Source: Kineosporia corallincola (lineage in GTDB: Bacteria; Actinomycetota; Actinomycetes; Actinomycetales; Kineosporiaceae). From it: a DNA stretch of 64,000 nt. The notes under the pieces were generated by a model. The model ran no database searches and was not told where the DNA came from. It saw nothing but the letters and a program-made list of their open reading frames with translations. The stretch is from positions 124,001-188,000 of the forward strand of contig NZ_JAHBAY010000010.1 in NCBI RefSeq assembly GCF_018499875.1, in the 5' to 3' direction. Below, piece after piece: positions 25,725-34,258 of this stretch (its first letter is position 1; each line of letters begins with the position of its first letter). Position numbers and translations under genes: made by a program.

Positions 25725-27932
25725 TCACACCCGCCGGGCGATGAGCAGCGTGGTGTCGTCGGTGCGGGGTGAGGGCGCGGCGTCGATCAGGATGTCGGCC
25801 ATCACCTTCAGCGGCTGCCCGGCGGCCCCGGCCACGACGTCCGCGAGCCGCCGGATGCCCTCCTCCGGCGAGACCGTGCGGTCCTCGCTGAGCCCGTCGG
25901 AGTAGAGCACCAGCGTCGCACCCGGCTCCAGCGTGCCGGACCAGCCGGTGGCCGGGACCTCCACGCCCAGCCCGATCGGTGGCCGCGCGCCGAACACCAG
26001 CGGGCCGTCGAGGATCGGGTGCGGATGGCCCGCCCGGGTGATCTCCAGCGAGCCGTCGGCCGGGTCGTACAGGGCCAGCACGACGGTGGCCAGGGTGGGC
26101 CGGAAGAGCAGCCCGGCCAGCGCGTCGAGCCGGGCCAGGGTCTCCGCGCCGGGCGCGCCCTCCAGCAGGTAGGCGCGCAGCGCGGTGCGCATCTGGGTCA
26201 TCGTGGCGGTGACCGTGCTGCCGTGCCCGGTCACGTCGCCCACCACCAGGGCGAGCTTGCCGCCCGGCAGCTCGAAGCAGTCCCACCAGTCGCCGGCGAA
26301 CCGGCCGTCGGGGGCGGGCGCGTAGCGCACCTCCAGATCGAGGCCGGGGATCCGGGGCAGGCTGGTCGGCAGCAGCGAGCCGTGCAGGTCCTCGGTGATG
26401 CTGGCGGCTTCGTGCTCGTAGCGGCGCAGCCGGTCCAGGGCGGCCGTGCCGAGCCGGGTCACGGACTGCACCTGCCAGGAGTCCCAGGGGGCGCTGCGGC
26501 CGCGCAGTTTCTGCTCGGCCGCCTCGAACGAGCGACGCGGCCCGATCCGGGCCGAGCCGTCGGCGCGGATCGTGATGGTCTTGTCGTGCGGGTCTCCGGC
26601 CCAGCGCACCGTGCGGTCCACGGCCGGGTTCAGCCACAGCACCCACTGCCCGGGGCCCAGCGGCAGCACCAGCGCACCGGCCACCTCCGGGGTGCCCAGC
26701 CCCGGGCGCAGCCCGTCGAGGTGATCGGTGAAACCGGGGACGCCGTCCGCCCGGGCCAGCGCGGCCACGATCTCGTCCGCCACCCCGGGCTCCGGCACCC
26801 GGCCCCATCGCACCCGGGTTCCGGGCGCCCGCACCACCACCCCGGCGGCGTCGGCCAGCCCGGCCAGCAGCGGCAGGTCGCCCGAGGCCAGGGCCTGGGC
26901 GGGGGAGAGCTGGGGCTGCTCCAGCACCGGCAGCACACGCTCGAGCAGCTGCTGCCCGGCGGCCAGGCGGGCCGCGTCGGCCGTGGTCTCGGCGGTGGTG
27001 ACCAGTTCCATCGCGGCCTGGGTGAGGAAGTCGGCCGCGGCCCGCTCGTCGTGCGAGGGCTGGAGCGGCCCGGCGTAGTGGTGGCAGGCGATCAGCCCCC
27101 ACAGCACGCCGCCGCGGATCATCGAGATGGACATCGACGCGCGCACGCCCATGCCCCGCAGGTATTCCAGGTGCACCGGTGACACGCTGCGCAGCGGGGC
27201 GAACGACAGGTCCAGATCACCCGCGCCGTCCTCCGGCACCCGGGGGACGAGCCGGGCCGCCGTGGCGTGCGAGTCCACGATGAACCGCAACCGGTTCAGG
27301 GTGTACAGCCGGCGGGCCTGCGCCGGGATGTCGGACTCCGGGTAGCGCAGCCCGAGGAACGGCTCCAGCTCGGCCCGGCGCCGCTCGGCGATCACCTCGC
27401 CGTTCCACTCCCGGTCGAACCGGTACACCATCACCCGGTCGAAGCCGGTGACCCGCTGCACGGCGGTGGTCAGCCGGTCCAGCATCTCCGGGGTGCCGCC
27501 GGAGAGCGACGCCGCCCGCAGCCGGGTGATCTGGGTACGGGTGGCCGACAGCGACACCGACCGGCCGAGCGAGGCGTCGCTGACCGCCTCCAGCTCGACC
27601 ACCAGCCGGTCCGGGCCGGAGTGGTGCACCAGCACGTCGACGGCCCGCCCGGCCCAGGCCCCCGGATCGGGGCCCTGCCAGCGGATCGGCTCCAGCAGGT
27701 CGTCGTCCGCCACCCGCTCGGCCACCTCCTGCCACAGCTCCCCGCCGAGCACCCGGCCGGCCGGGGTGCCCGGCGCGGTGACCGCCCCGGGCAGCATCAG
27801 CGGCAGGTTCTCCGAGGCGGTCAGCAGGGTGTGCCGGTGCGCGTGCAGCACCACCATCACGCCGTGCGGCTGCACCGAGCCGGGGTACTGGATCGGCTCG
27901 CGGGCGCAGTCGCCGAGGTCGGGCAGGCTCAT
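25725..27932 (-). CDS. bphP: Bacteriophytochrome with PP2C/SpoIIE phosphatase output
   Basis: A 735-residue red/far-red photoreceptor. The PAS domain carries the biliverdin-binding Cys9 in GDCAREPIQYPGSVQPHG. The GAF domain has the conserved YPESDIPAQARRLY segment (near residue 200), and the PHY domain keeps the tongue motif PRRSF. Instead of a histidine kinase, the C-terminus (about 490-735) is a SpoIIE-type PP2C phosphatase with FAGDWWDCFELPGGKLALVVGDVTGHG, LYSDGLSE and TDDTTLL, where the metal-binding aspartates sit. ATG overlaps the heme oxygenase stop (ATGA). Light-dependent dephosphorylation of the neighbouring STAS protein is the likely output, by inference from RsbU/RsbV systems. Confidence 0.92.
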   Translation of the reverse strand: MSLPDLGDCAREPIQYPGSVQPHGVMVVLHAHRHTLLTASENLPLMLPGAVTAPGTPAGRVLGGELWQEVAERVADDDLLEPIRWQGPDPGAWAGRAVDVLVHHSGPDRLVVELEAVSDASLGRSVSLSATRTQITRLRAASLSGGTPEMLDRLTTAVQRVTGFDRVMVYRFDREWNGEVIAERRRAELEPFLGLRYPESDIPAQARRLYTLNRLRFIVDSHATAARLVPRVPEDGAGDLDLSFAPLRSVSPVHLEYLRGMGVRASMSISMIRGGVLWGLIACHHYAGPLQPSHDERAAADFLTQAAMELVTTAETTADAARLAAGQQLLERVLPVLEQPQLSPAQALASGDLPLLAGLADAAGVVVRAPGTRVRWGRVPEPGVADEIVAALARADGVPGFTDHLDGLRPGLGTPEVAGALVLPLGPGQWVLWLNPAVDRTVRWAGDPHDKTITIRADGSARIGPRRSFEAAEQKLRGRSAPWDSWQVQSVTRLGTAALDRLRRYEHEAASITEDLHGSLLPTSLPRIPGLDLEVRYAPAPDGRFAGDWWDCFELPGGKLALVVGDVTGHGSTVTATMTQMRTALRAYLLEGAPGAETLARLDALAGLLFRPTLATVVLALYDPADGSLEITRAGHPHPILDGPLVFGARPPIGLGVEVPATGWSGTLEPGATLVLYSDGLSEDRTVSPEEGIRRLADVVAGAAGQPLKVMADILIDAAPSPRTDDTTLLIARRV

Positions 27933-28531
27933 CGCACCGCTCCGGCCGGCGCGGGGGTGTGCAGCCAGGCCTCGAAGACGGCGAACAGCTCGACCGCCGC
28001 CCGCACCGCCTCGTCCAGCTCGCCCGGGCCGAGATCGTCGATCAGGCGCCGGGTTTCGTGCCACACCGTGATCCGCTGCCGGGAGTGCGCGAGGCTGGTG
28101 CAGGCCTGCGCCGGCACACCGTTGGCGATGGCGTGGGTGGCGATGACCGCCCCGCCCAGCGCGGAGCCGTCGAGCACGTACAGCTGGCCCAGCGCCCGGC
28201 CCCGCTCGCGGGCCCGGGGCGGCAGCGGGCTGCGGGGCAGGGAACGCACCTCGGCCTCGGTCAGGCCGAGCTGCCGCAGGTCGGCGGCGATGGCGGGGGA
28301 GCGCCGGCGCGCGGCGAGATCGGGGGCCTGCCCCGCGGGCAGGCCGGCCAGGTCGTGCTCCAGCGGCTCGTGCAGGCCGAGCATGCGTTGCAGCCACCAC
28401 CGGTGCCTGGTCGCGTCCCAGGTGCGCAGGTCGACGAGCCGGTCGAGCCGTCCGTGGGCCTCCCGGGTGGCTGCCCGGAGCGTCTCGACGCCCTGGCCGG
28501 GCTTCCGGCCACCAGGTTCGTCGGTCACCAA
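27929..28531 (-). CDS. bphO: Biliverdin-producing heme oxygenase
   Basis: A 200-residue heme oxygenase of the BphO type. The proximal histidine is in TREAHGRLD (near residue 26), and the distal helix region reads LGQLYVLDGSALGGAVIATH, the family equivalent of YVxxGSxLGG. The enzyme opens heme to biliverdin, the chromophore needed by the phytochrome encoded immediately downstream. GTG 28531 is preceded by AGGAGGG. Its stop overlaps the bphP start by four bases, giving coupled translation. Confidence 0.9.
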   Translation of the reverse strand: MVTDEPGGRKPGQGVETLRAATREAHGRLDRLVDLRTWDATRHRWWLQRMLGLHEPLEHDLAGLPAGQAPDLAARRRSPAIAADLRQLGLTEAEVRSLPRSPLPPRARERGRALGQLYVLDGSALGGAVIATHAIANGVPAQACTSLAHSRQRITVWHETRRLIDDLGPGELDEAVRAAVELFAVFEAWLHTPAPAGAVR

Positions 28532-28543
28532 ACCCTCCTAGTT

Positions 28544-28561
28544 TCGGTGTGAATCGGTGTG
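28544..28561 (-). promoter_or_regulatory. Direct repeat upstream of bphO
   Basis: TCGGTGTG occurs twice (28544-28551 and 28554-28561) with a 10-base period, just upstream of the bphO ribosome site. Helically phased direct repeats can be operators or activator sites. The 217-base region to the STAS gene otherwise shows no convincing promoter boxes. Confidence 0.35.
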
Positions 28562-28748
28562 CCTGCCACTCGACACGACGTGAGGCCACGCTCGCGCCGG
28601 GCGGGAAATCCCTGGTGGGCTAGCATAACGAGACAAGCTGCCAGGGCCGGTGCGCATCCAGTGAACGGTGCGCCCGTGACCCCCGGCAGAACCGACAGGG
28701 CAGGTGGGGGCGACCGCGGGGAGCCTGCCGAAGACTCAGGAGGCGAAG

Positions 28749-29135
28749 GTGTCCAGGGACCACCAGGCCTCGTCGCAGCACGACGGAACCGCCGGTGACG
28801 TGGTCGTTCTCTCACAGGGTGACCACACGCTGGTCATCCTCTACGGCGACGTGGACGTGCGGGTCAGCGAGGAGCTGGAGCACGCCGGGCGGTTCTCCAT
28901 CGACGCGGCCCGCCGCACGGTGATGGACGTGCGTCATGTCACGATGATGGATTCCGTCGGGGTCTCGTTCGTGGTGCGGCTGGCGGCCGGTCTGCGCTCG
29001 GCCGGCACCGAGCTGGAACTCCAGGGGCCGTCACGGCGTGTGGCCGAGCTGATCACTCTGGTCGGCGCCGGCGAGCTGGCCCGATGGCTGCCGGAGCTGC
29101 CGCTGGAGGCCGACGTGTCCGCGGAGCAGGCATGA
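28749..29135 (+). CDS. STAS-domain anti-sigma factor antagonist
   Basis: A 128-residue RsbV/SpoIIAA-type protein. The STAS core is VVVLSQGDHTLVILYGDVD to VMDVRHVTMMDSVGVSFVV. The phosphorylatable serine is kept in DSVG (usually DSSG). GTG 28749 has GGAGG five bases upstream; a longer frame from 28704 lacks one. Its stop overlaps the start of the HATPase gene (ATGA). Together they form an antagonist/anti-sigma pair facing the phytochrome-phosphatase genes; the sigma factor is not in the window. Confidence 0.88.
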   Translation: MSRDHQASSQHDGTAGDVVVLSQGDHTLVILYGDVDVRVSEELEHAGRFSIDAARRTVMDVRHVTMMDSVGVSFVVRLAAGLRSAGTELELQGPSRRVAELITLVGAGELARWLPELPLEADVSAEQA

Positions 29136-29623
29136 CCGGCGCCGTGCTGACCCGGGGCCGGCCGCCGGTCGGGTTCTGGGCCCAGCGGCTGGACTGGGAC
29201 ATCGACACCGTCGACGGCTCGGTCCGGGCGCGCACCCAGGCCCGGGACGCGGTGGCGGCCGGTGAGGCGCACCACGCGGCGCACGCCTCCGGGCATCTGT
29301 TCGCGGCGGCCAGCGAGCGGGTCGCGATGACGATGGGTGAGCTCACCGTCAACGGCCTGCGGCACGGTGAGCCGCCGGTGGCGGCGTCGCTCTCGCGCGG
29401 CACCCGGGGCTGGTTGCTGGTGGTGTCCGACGCCGCCACCGACCGGGTCCCGTCCGCGCCGGGCTCCGACCTGAGCGTGGCCGGCGGGCTCGGACTGCGG
29501 CTGGTGCTCACCATGTCGGCCGAGGCCGGCTGGTGCGTGGAGCGCGGCCGCAAGCTGGTGTGGGCGCTGATCGGCGACGCGCCGCCGCGCCCCCTGGTCT
29601 CCCGCCTCGACGCCATCTCCTGA
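29132..29623 (+). CDS. HATPase anti-sigma factor kinase (RsbW-like)
   Basis: A 163-residue GHKL ATP-binding protein. The N box is GELTVNGLRHG and the later ATP-lid glycine region is VAGGLGLRLVLTMS. Such proteins bind a sigma factor and phosphorylate the paired STAS antagonist. The first 40 residues are less typical. The ATG overlaps the STAS stop. It converges with the ArgP-like gene, seven bases apart. Confidence 0.82.
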   Translation: MTGAVLTRGRPPVGFWAQRLDWDIDTVDGSVRARTQARDAVAAGEAHHAAHASGHLFAAASERVAMTMGELTVNGLRHGEPPVAASLSRGTRGWLLVVSDAATDRVPSAPGSDLSVAGGLGLRLVLTMSAEAGWCVERGRKLVWALIGDAPPRPLVSRLDAIS

Positions 29624-29629
29624 CGCACC

Positions 29630-30517
29630 TCACAGCAGTTCCCGGCCCGCCACCGCGCGCACGGCGGCGGTCAGCCGGTCCAGCAGCGGTGAGGCGAGTT
29701 TCCAGCGCTGCCAGTGCAGTTCGACGTCGGCCGGGCGTCGCGGCGCCAGCTCGACCAGCCGCCCGGCGGCCAGGTCGGCCAGGCACTGCTGCTGCGGCAG
29801 CATGCCCCAGCCGAATCCGGCCCGCACGGCCCGGGCGAAGTCTTCCGACGTGGGCACGTAGTGCCGCGGTGAGCGGGGCGCGTGCCCCAGCGCGGTTTTC
29901 AGGAACGTCTGCTGGAGGCCGTCCTGGCGGTCGAAGTCGACCAGCGGCACCCCGTCCAGCCCCGCCGTGCCCGCCCGGCCGCCGAGGAACCGGCCGACGA
30001 ACGACGGCGAGGCCACCGCGTGGTAGCGCATCGTGCCCAGTCGTACCGACGAACAGCCTTGCACCGGAACCGAATCCGCGGTGACCGCGGCCATCACGGT
30101 GCCCGAGCGCAGCAGGTCGGAGGTGCGGTCCTGGTCCTCGCGGTACAGGTCGAACACCACGGTCACCTCGTCCAGCACCTCGCCCAGCGCCCCGAGGAAC
30201 CAGGTGGCCAGCGAGTCGGCGTTCACCGCCACCGGGATCGACGGAACCCGGCCCTCCCCAGCCGGTTCCAGGGCCCGGGCGGTCTCCTGCTCCAGCAGCC
30301 GGGCCTGCCGGGCGTGCCGCACCAGCACCTCGCCGTCCGCGGTCGGGCGTACCGGCGTGGTGCGCCGCACCAGCACCCGCCCCGCGGCCTGCTCCATCGC
30401 CTTGACCCGCTGCGACACCGCCGACGGGGTGACGCCGAGCCGGGCCGCGGCCGCGTCGAAGGTGCCCTCGTCGACCACGGTGAGCAGGGTCTCCAGATGA
30501 TCCCGCTGGAACTGCAT
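29630..30517 (-). CDS. LysR family regulator, ArgP/LysG type
   Basis: A 295-residue LysR-type regulator. Its helix-turn-helix (FDAAAARLGVTPSAVSQRVKAME, about residues 20-42) and the motif VLVRRTTPVRPTADG are those of the ArgP/LysG branch, which sense lysine or arginine and control the divergent exporter. The 70-base gap to lysE contains the expected control region, with the AT-rich stretch AAAGATTAGCTGTACTTGAT. Confidence 0.88.
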   Translation of the reverse strand: MQFQRDHLETLLTVVDEGTFDAAAARLGVTPSAVSQRVKAMEQAAGRVLVRRTTPVRPTADGEVLVRHARQARLLEQETARALEPAGEGRVPSIPVAVNADSLATWFLGALGEVLDEVTVVFDLYREDQDRTSDLLRSGTVMAAVTADSVPVQGCSSVRLGTMRYHAVASPSFVGRFLGGRAGTAGLDGVPLVDFDRQDGLQQTFLKTALGHAPRSPRHYVPTSEDFARAVRAGFGWGMLPQQQCLADLAAGRLVELAPRRPADVELHWQRWKLASPLLDRLTAAVRAVAGRELL

Positions 30518-30587
30518 GAGCTGAGCTTACGCACCTTCAGAAAGATTAGCTGTACTTGATGTCGTCGGCGGTCCTAGCGTCGGGGAC

Positions 30588-31211
30588 GTGAACGCGACCC
30601 TGGCCCTGGCGACAGGCCTGCTGACCGGAATGAGCCTGATCGTCGCCATCGGGGCGCAGAACGCGTACCTGTTGCGCCTGGGCATCGCCGGGCGCACGAC
30701 GGTGGTGCTGCCGGCCGTGCTGGTGTGCGCCGCCTCCGACGCCCTGCTGATCCTGGCCGGGGTGCTGGGAGTCGGTGCGGTGGTGCGGAACACGCCGACG
30801 GCGCTGACCGTGATCCGGGTGCTCGGCGCGGCGTTCCTGCTCTGGTACGCGGTGGTGGCCGCCCGTCGCGTGGTGCGGCCCTCCGGCGAGGTGCTGGAGG
30901 CGTCCGGGCCCGCCGCGGGTCCCGGAGCGCGCCGCGTGGTGGTCACCACGGCGGCCCTGACCTGGCTGAACCCGCATGTCTACCTGGACACCGTGATCCT
31001 GCTCGGGTCGATCGCCAACGGTCAGGGCGCGCAGCGCTGGTGGTGGGTGGCCGGGGCGATGGCGGCCAGCGTGATCTGGTTCAGCGCACTGGGTTTCGGT
31101 GCGCGGCTGCTACGGCCGGTGTTCGCCCGGCCGGTCGCCTGGCGGGTGCTGGACGCCTTCGTCGCGCTGGTGATGCTCACCCTGGGCATCCGGATCGCCC
31201 TCGGTCTCTAG
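30588..31211 (+). CDS. lysE: LysE/ArgO family amino-acid exporter
   Basis: A 207-residue membrane protein with six hydrophobic helices. The start (GLLTGMSLIVAIGAQNAYLLRLG) and TWLNPHVYLDTVILLGSIA are LysE/ArgO signatures. It exports basic amino acids, most likely lysine and arginine. It starts with GTG at 30588. The last 102 bases overlap the 3' end of the opposite-strand pcaC gene. Confidence 0.9.
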   Translation: MNATLALATGLLTGMSLIVAIGAQNAYLLRLGIAGRTTVVLPAVLVCAASDALLILAGVLGVGAVVRNTPTALTVIRVLGAAFLLWYAVVAARRVVRPSGEVLEASGPAAGPGARRVVVTTAALTWLNPHVYLDTVILLGSIANGQGAQRWWWVAGAMAASVIWFSALGFGARLLRPVFARPVAWRVLDAFVALVMLTLGIRIALGL

Positions 31212-31583
31212 CACCTGCCGGGCGATCCGGAAAGCGGTGTTCGCGGCCGGCACGCCGCAGTAGACCGCGCTCTGGAGAAGGACTTCCCGGATCTCGGCGT
31301 CGCTCAGCCCGTTCCGGCGGGCCGCGCGCAGGTGCAGGGCCAGCTCCTCGTGGTGGCCGCCGGCGATCAGCGCGGTCAGGGTGATCATCGAGCGGCTGCG
31401 CCGGTCCAGGCCGGGCCGGGTCCAGATGCCGCCCCACGCGTAATCCGTGATGAATCGCTGGAACTCGGCGGTCAGCGGGGTGGTTCCGGCGATCGCGCGG
31501 TCGACGTGCGCGTCGCCCAGCACCTCGCGGCGCACGGCCGTCCCGGCGTCGGTGCGCTCACCCACGGTCTGCTCGGGGTCCAT
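31110..31583 (-). CDS. pcaC: 4-carboxymuconolactone decarboxylase
   Basis: A 157-residue PcaC-type decarboxylase of the beta-ketoadipate pathway (4-carboxymuconolactone to beta-ketoadipate enol-lactone). Core segments are FITDYAWGGIWTRPGLDRRSR, LTALIAGGHHEELALHLRAA and SAVYCGVPAANTAFRIARQV. The core ends near residue 130; the last 25 or so residues are an untypical hydrophilic tail read through the 3' end of lysE. It overlaps the pcaB stop region by 26 bases. Some actinobacteria fuse pcaC to pcaD; here it stands alone. Confidence 0.9.
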   Translation of the reverse strand: MDPEQTVGERTDAGTAVRREVLGDAHVDRAIAGTTPLTAEFQRFITDYAWGGIWTRPGLDRRSRSMITLTALIAGGHHEELALHLRAARRNGLSDAEIREVLLQSAVYCGVPAANTAFRIARQVLETEGDPDAQGEHHQRDEGVQHPPGDRPGEHRP

Positions 31584-32844
31584 CGTTGCTCCCTGCTCGA
31601 TTGAGGACGTCGTCCACGACCAGATCCACCGGACCCAGATACTCCCCGTCGGCCTCCACCCCGAAGATCCTTGCCATGCTGCGCTGTTCGGCCCGGATCC
31701 CGGGTCCGGTCGTCTCCAGCCCGGCCCGCATCCGCTCCGGATGCACCCGCAGCCCGGCCAGCAGCTCGGTGGCCTGCCCGGCCGCCGACCCGGCGGCCCG
31801 GGAGAGTGACTCCAGCGCGGGCCATTCCGCGTGCCAGGCGCCGTCCGGGCGCTCGTCCACGTTCTCCGCGGCGGCCAGGTGCAGCGTCGCCGCCCACTGC
31901 GGCGCGCTCAGCGCGGTGCGCCGGATCAGGATGCTCAGCACCGGGTTCCGCTTCTGCGCCATGGTCGACGACCCGCCCCGCCCGGCCCGGGCCGGCTCGG
32001 ACAGCTCGCCGATCTCCGGCCGCCCCAGCTCGATCACGTCCCGGGCGATCCGGCCCCAGGCGTCGCAGCAGCCGGTCAGCGCGTCACCGACGGCGGTGAC
32101 CGGTGCCCGCGCCGTGTGCCACGGCGCCGATCGGGTCAGGCCCAGGTGCGTGGGGACGCCCTCCAGCAGTTCGCGCACGCTGCCCACCGGGTCGGGGGTG
32201 CCGGCCAGGCGAGCGAGTTCCAGCACGGCGGAGAGGTTTCCGGCGGCGCCGCCGAGCTGTGCCCGGGGCGCGGGGAGCCGGTCCAGGGTGTCGCGGGCAT
32301 CGAGCAGGGCGGTCAGCCACTGCGCGGCCTTGAGCCCGAACGTGGTCGGCACGGCGTGCTGGCCGAGGGTGCGCCCGGCCATCGGGGTGCGCCGGTGCCG
32401 GTCGGCCAGGACGGCCAGAGCCGCCGTCTGCGAGTCGATTTCGGTGCGCACCCGGTCGAGCACGTCGCGCAGGCACAGCATCATCGCGGTGTCCAGGACG
32501 TCCTGGCTGGTCAGGCCCCGGTGCAGCCAGGTGGCCGCGGGCCCGGGCCCGAGCCGCCCCCGCAGCAGCCCGACCAGCCCGATCACCGGGTTGCCCCCGC
32601 CCTCGGCCCCGGCGGCCAGCTCGGCCGCGATCGCCGCGGCGTCGTGCGGACCGGGTGGGGCGAGCGGGTGCTGCCCGGCCGGTGCGGCCTGCGGCGGTGC
32701 GATGCCGACGGCGACCAGCCCGTCCAGCCAGGCCCGCTCCACCTCGACCATCGCCCGCACCAGGGCCGCGGGCGTCATCAGGTCACCGGCACGCTCCATC
32801 CCGGGCCGAAAGAGGTCGTCCCAGGCGGGAATCGGGCCGCTCAC
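31558..32844 (-). CDS. pcaB: 3-carboxy-cis,cis-muconate cycloisomerase
   Basis: A 428-residue member of the fumarase/argininosuccinate lyase superfamily, with the signature GGSSTMAQKRNP (near residue 280) and the segment TSQDVLDTAMML. It converts 3-carboxymuconate to 4-carboxymuconolactone. Its ATG overlaps the pcaG stop by four bases and its 3' end overlaps pcaC, so it is translated within the pcaHGBC operon. Confidence 0.92.
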   Translation of the reverse strand: MSGPIPAWDDLFRPGMERAGDLMTPAALVRAMVEVERAWLDGLVAVGIAPPQAAPAGQHPLAPPGPHDAAAIAAELAAGAEGGGNPVIGLVGLLRGRLGPGPAATWLHRGLTSQDVLDTAMMLCLRDVLDRVRTEIDSQTAALAVLADRHRRTPMAGRTLGQHAVPTTFGLKAAQWLTALLDARDTLDRLPAPRAQLGGAAGNLSAVLELARLAGTPDPVGSVRELLEGVPTHLGLTRSAPWHTARAPVTAVGDALTGCCDAWGRIARDVIELGRPEIGELSEPARAGRGGSSTMAQKRNPVLSILIRRTALSAPQWAATLHLAAAENVDERPDGAWHAEWPALESLSRAAGSAAGQATELLAGLRVHPERMRAGLETTGPGIRAEQRSMARIFGVEADGEYLGPVDLVVDDVLNRAGSNDGPRADRG

Positions 32845-33407
32845 CGCCCGGCCGGCCGGGCCGTGCCCGGCCGCTGCCCCGGGAAGTGCAGGAACACCGT
32901 CTCGCCCGGGCCCTGGAGCCGGATGTCGAACCGCAGCCCGCCCGGCTCGTCCACCGCGATCAGGGTCTCGCGCCGCCCGGGTTCCACCCCGGCCAGGAAC
33001 GGGTCGTCCGCCAGGCCGGGCCCGGGCAGGTAGGCGCGGGTGAACAGCCGGTCCAGCAGTCCCCGCGCGAACACCGTGACGGCCAGGAACGGCCGTTCGC
33101 CGCCGGGCCGCAGCGTGCTGAAGGTGTAGTGCCCCGCGTTGTCGGTGGCCGCCCGGCCCCAGCCGGTGAACACGAACGGATCCCGATGCAGCGAGCCGGT
33201 TTCCCGCACCGGATCACCGCGCGGCGAGGGCTGCCAGATCTCGATCAGCGCGTCCGGCACCGGCTGCCCGGCGCCGTCGAGCACCCTGCCGTGGAACCGG
33301 ACGGCGCCGGGGGAACCGGGCGGCACCAGGTACGGGCCGTCCGGGTAGGGCAGGGCGAAACCGTAGAACGGGCCCACGGTCTGGCCCGGTGTCGGCACCA
33401 GGGTCAT
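32841..33407 (-). CDS. pcaG: Protocatechuate 3,4-dioxygenase alpha subunit
   Basis: A 188-residue intradiol dioxygenase alpha chain, which lacks the iron ligands of the beta chain. Typical segments are PTPGQTVGPFYGFALPYP at the start, VPDALIEIWQPSPRG and DNAGHYTFSTLRPG. ATG 33407 overlaps the pcaH stop (ATGA) and is preceded by AGGAGG; a longer frame upstream is only pcaH read out of phase. Confidence 0.93.
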   Translation of the reverse strand: MTLVPTPGQTVGPFYGFALPYPDGPYLVPPGSPGAVRFHGRVLDGAGQPVPDALIEIWQPSPRGDPVRETGSLHRDPFVFTGWGRAATDNAGHYTFSTLRPGGERPFLAVTVFARGLLDRLFTRAYLPGPGLADDPFLAGVEPGRRETLIAVDEPGGLRFDIRLQGPGETVFLHFPGQRPGTARPAGR

Positions 33408-34159
33408 GCCTCCTCCTGGCCGAACGGGCTGCGGTGCGATCCGGTGAGCACGACGTCCCAGCGGTAGCCGGTGCACCACTCCGGCAGCGTCACGTCGTGG
33501 TCGTAGGCCGCCACCAGCAGCGCCCGGTCCCGCGGGTCGGTGATCGACTGGTAGATCGGGTCCAGCGCGGACAGCGGGTCGCCCGGGAAGTACATCTGGG
33601 TGACCATGCGCTGGGTGAAATCCGTTCCGAACAGCGAGAAGTGGATGTGAGCCGGGCGCCAGGCGTTGCGGTGGTTGCGCCACGGGTACGGGCCGGGCCG
33701 GATGGTGACGAAGCGGTAGGAGCCGTCGTCGCCGGTCAGGCAGCGGCCCACCCCGGTGAAGTTCGGGTCGATCGGGGCCGGGTGCTGGTCGCGCTGGTGG
33801 ATGTAGCGGCCGGAGGCGTTCGCCTGCCAGATCTCCACGAGCTGGTTGCGCACCGGCCGGCCCTCGCCGTCCATGATTCTTCCCGTGACCACGATGCGCT
33901 CGCCCAGCGGCTGGCCGGAGTGCTGGACGGTCAGGTCCGCCTCCAGCGGGTCCACGTCCTGCGGCCCGAAACACGGCGCCCACAGCTCGATCCGCTCCGG
34001 ATCGGCGTGGTGCAGGTCCTTCGTCGGGTGCCGCAGCAGGCTGCTGCGGTACGGGGCGTAGTCCAGGCTCGGCTGCGGATGCTCGAGACCCGAACCACGG
34101 TGGGCACTCTCGATCGCGCCGATCTCGGCGCTGATCCCCGCCTGGGTGGCGATCTGCAT
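33404..34159 (-). CDS. pcaH: Protocatechuate 3,4-dioxygenase beta subunit
   Basis: A 251-residue catalytic chain. It opens the protocatechuate ring between the two hydroxyl-bearing carbons using Fe(III). The ligands can be placed in GRYIHQRD (Tyr), GPYPWRNH (Tyr) and WRPAHIHFSL (two His). The RNQLVEIWQANASG segment is characteristic. It is the first gene of pcaHGBC and is divergent from the IclR-type regulator gene. Confidence 0.95.
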   Translation of the reverse strand: MQIATQAGISAEIGAIESAHRGSGLEHPQPSLDYAPYRSSLLRHPTKDLHHADPERIELWAPCFGPQDVDPLEADLTVQHSGQPLGERIVVTGRIMDGEGRPVRNQLVEIWQANASGRYIHQRDQHPAPIDPNFTGVGRCLTGDDGSYRFVTIRPGPYPWRNHRNAWRPAHIHFSLFGTDFTQRMVTQMYFPGDPLSALDPIYQSITDPRDRALLVAAYDHDVTLPEWCTGYRWDVVLTGSHRSPFGQEEA

Positions 34160-34180
34160 GTGCCGAAGCTAGGCGTTTAC

Positions 34181-34218
34181 TTCCGCTTCCGGACAGGTCA
34201 GACTTCCGCTGGACGGAA
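34181..34218. promoter_or_regulatory. Candidate PcaR operator between pcaH and pcaR
   Basis: The 99-base divergent gap contains TTCCG at 34181-34185, TTCCGGA at 34187-34193, and an inverted pair TTCCG/CGGAA (34204-34208 and 34214-34218) spaced by five bases. IclR-family regulators of aromatic catabolism bind clustered short direct and inverted repeats in such gaps, so this is a plausible site. Confidence 0.5.
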
Positions 34219-34258
34219 CTCGACGACGAGTGACGACGAAAGGACGAGGAGGGCGGCC

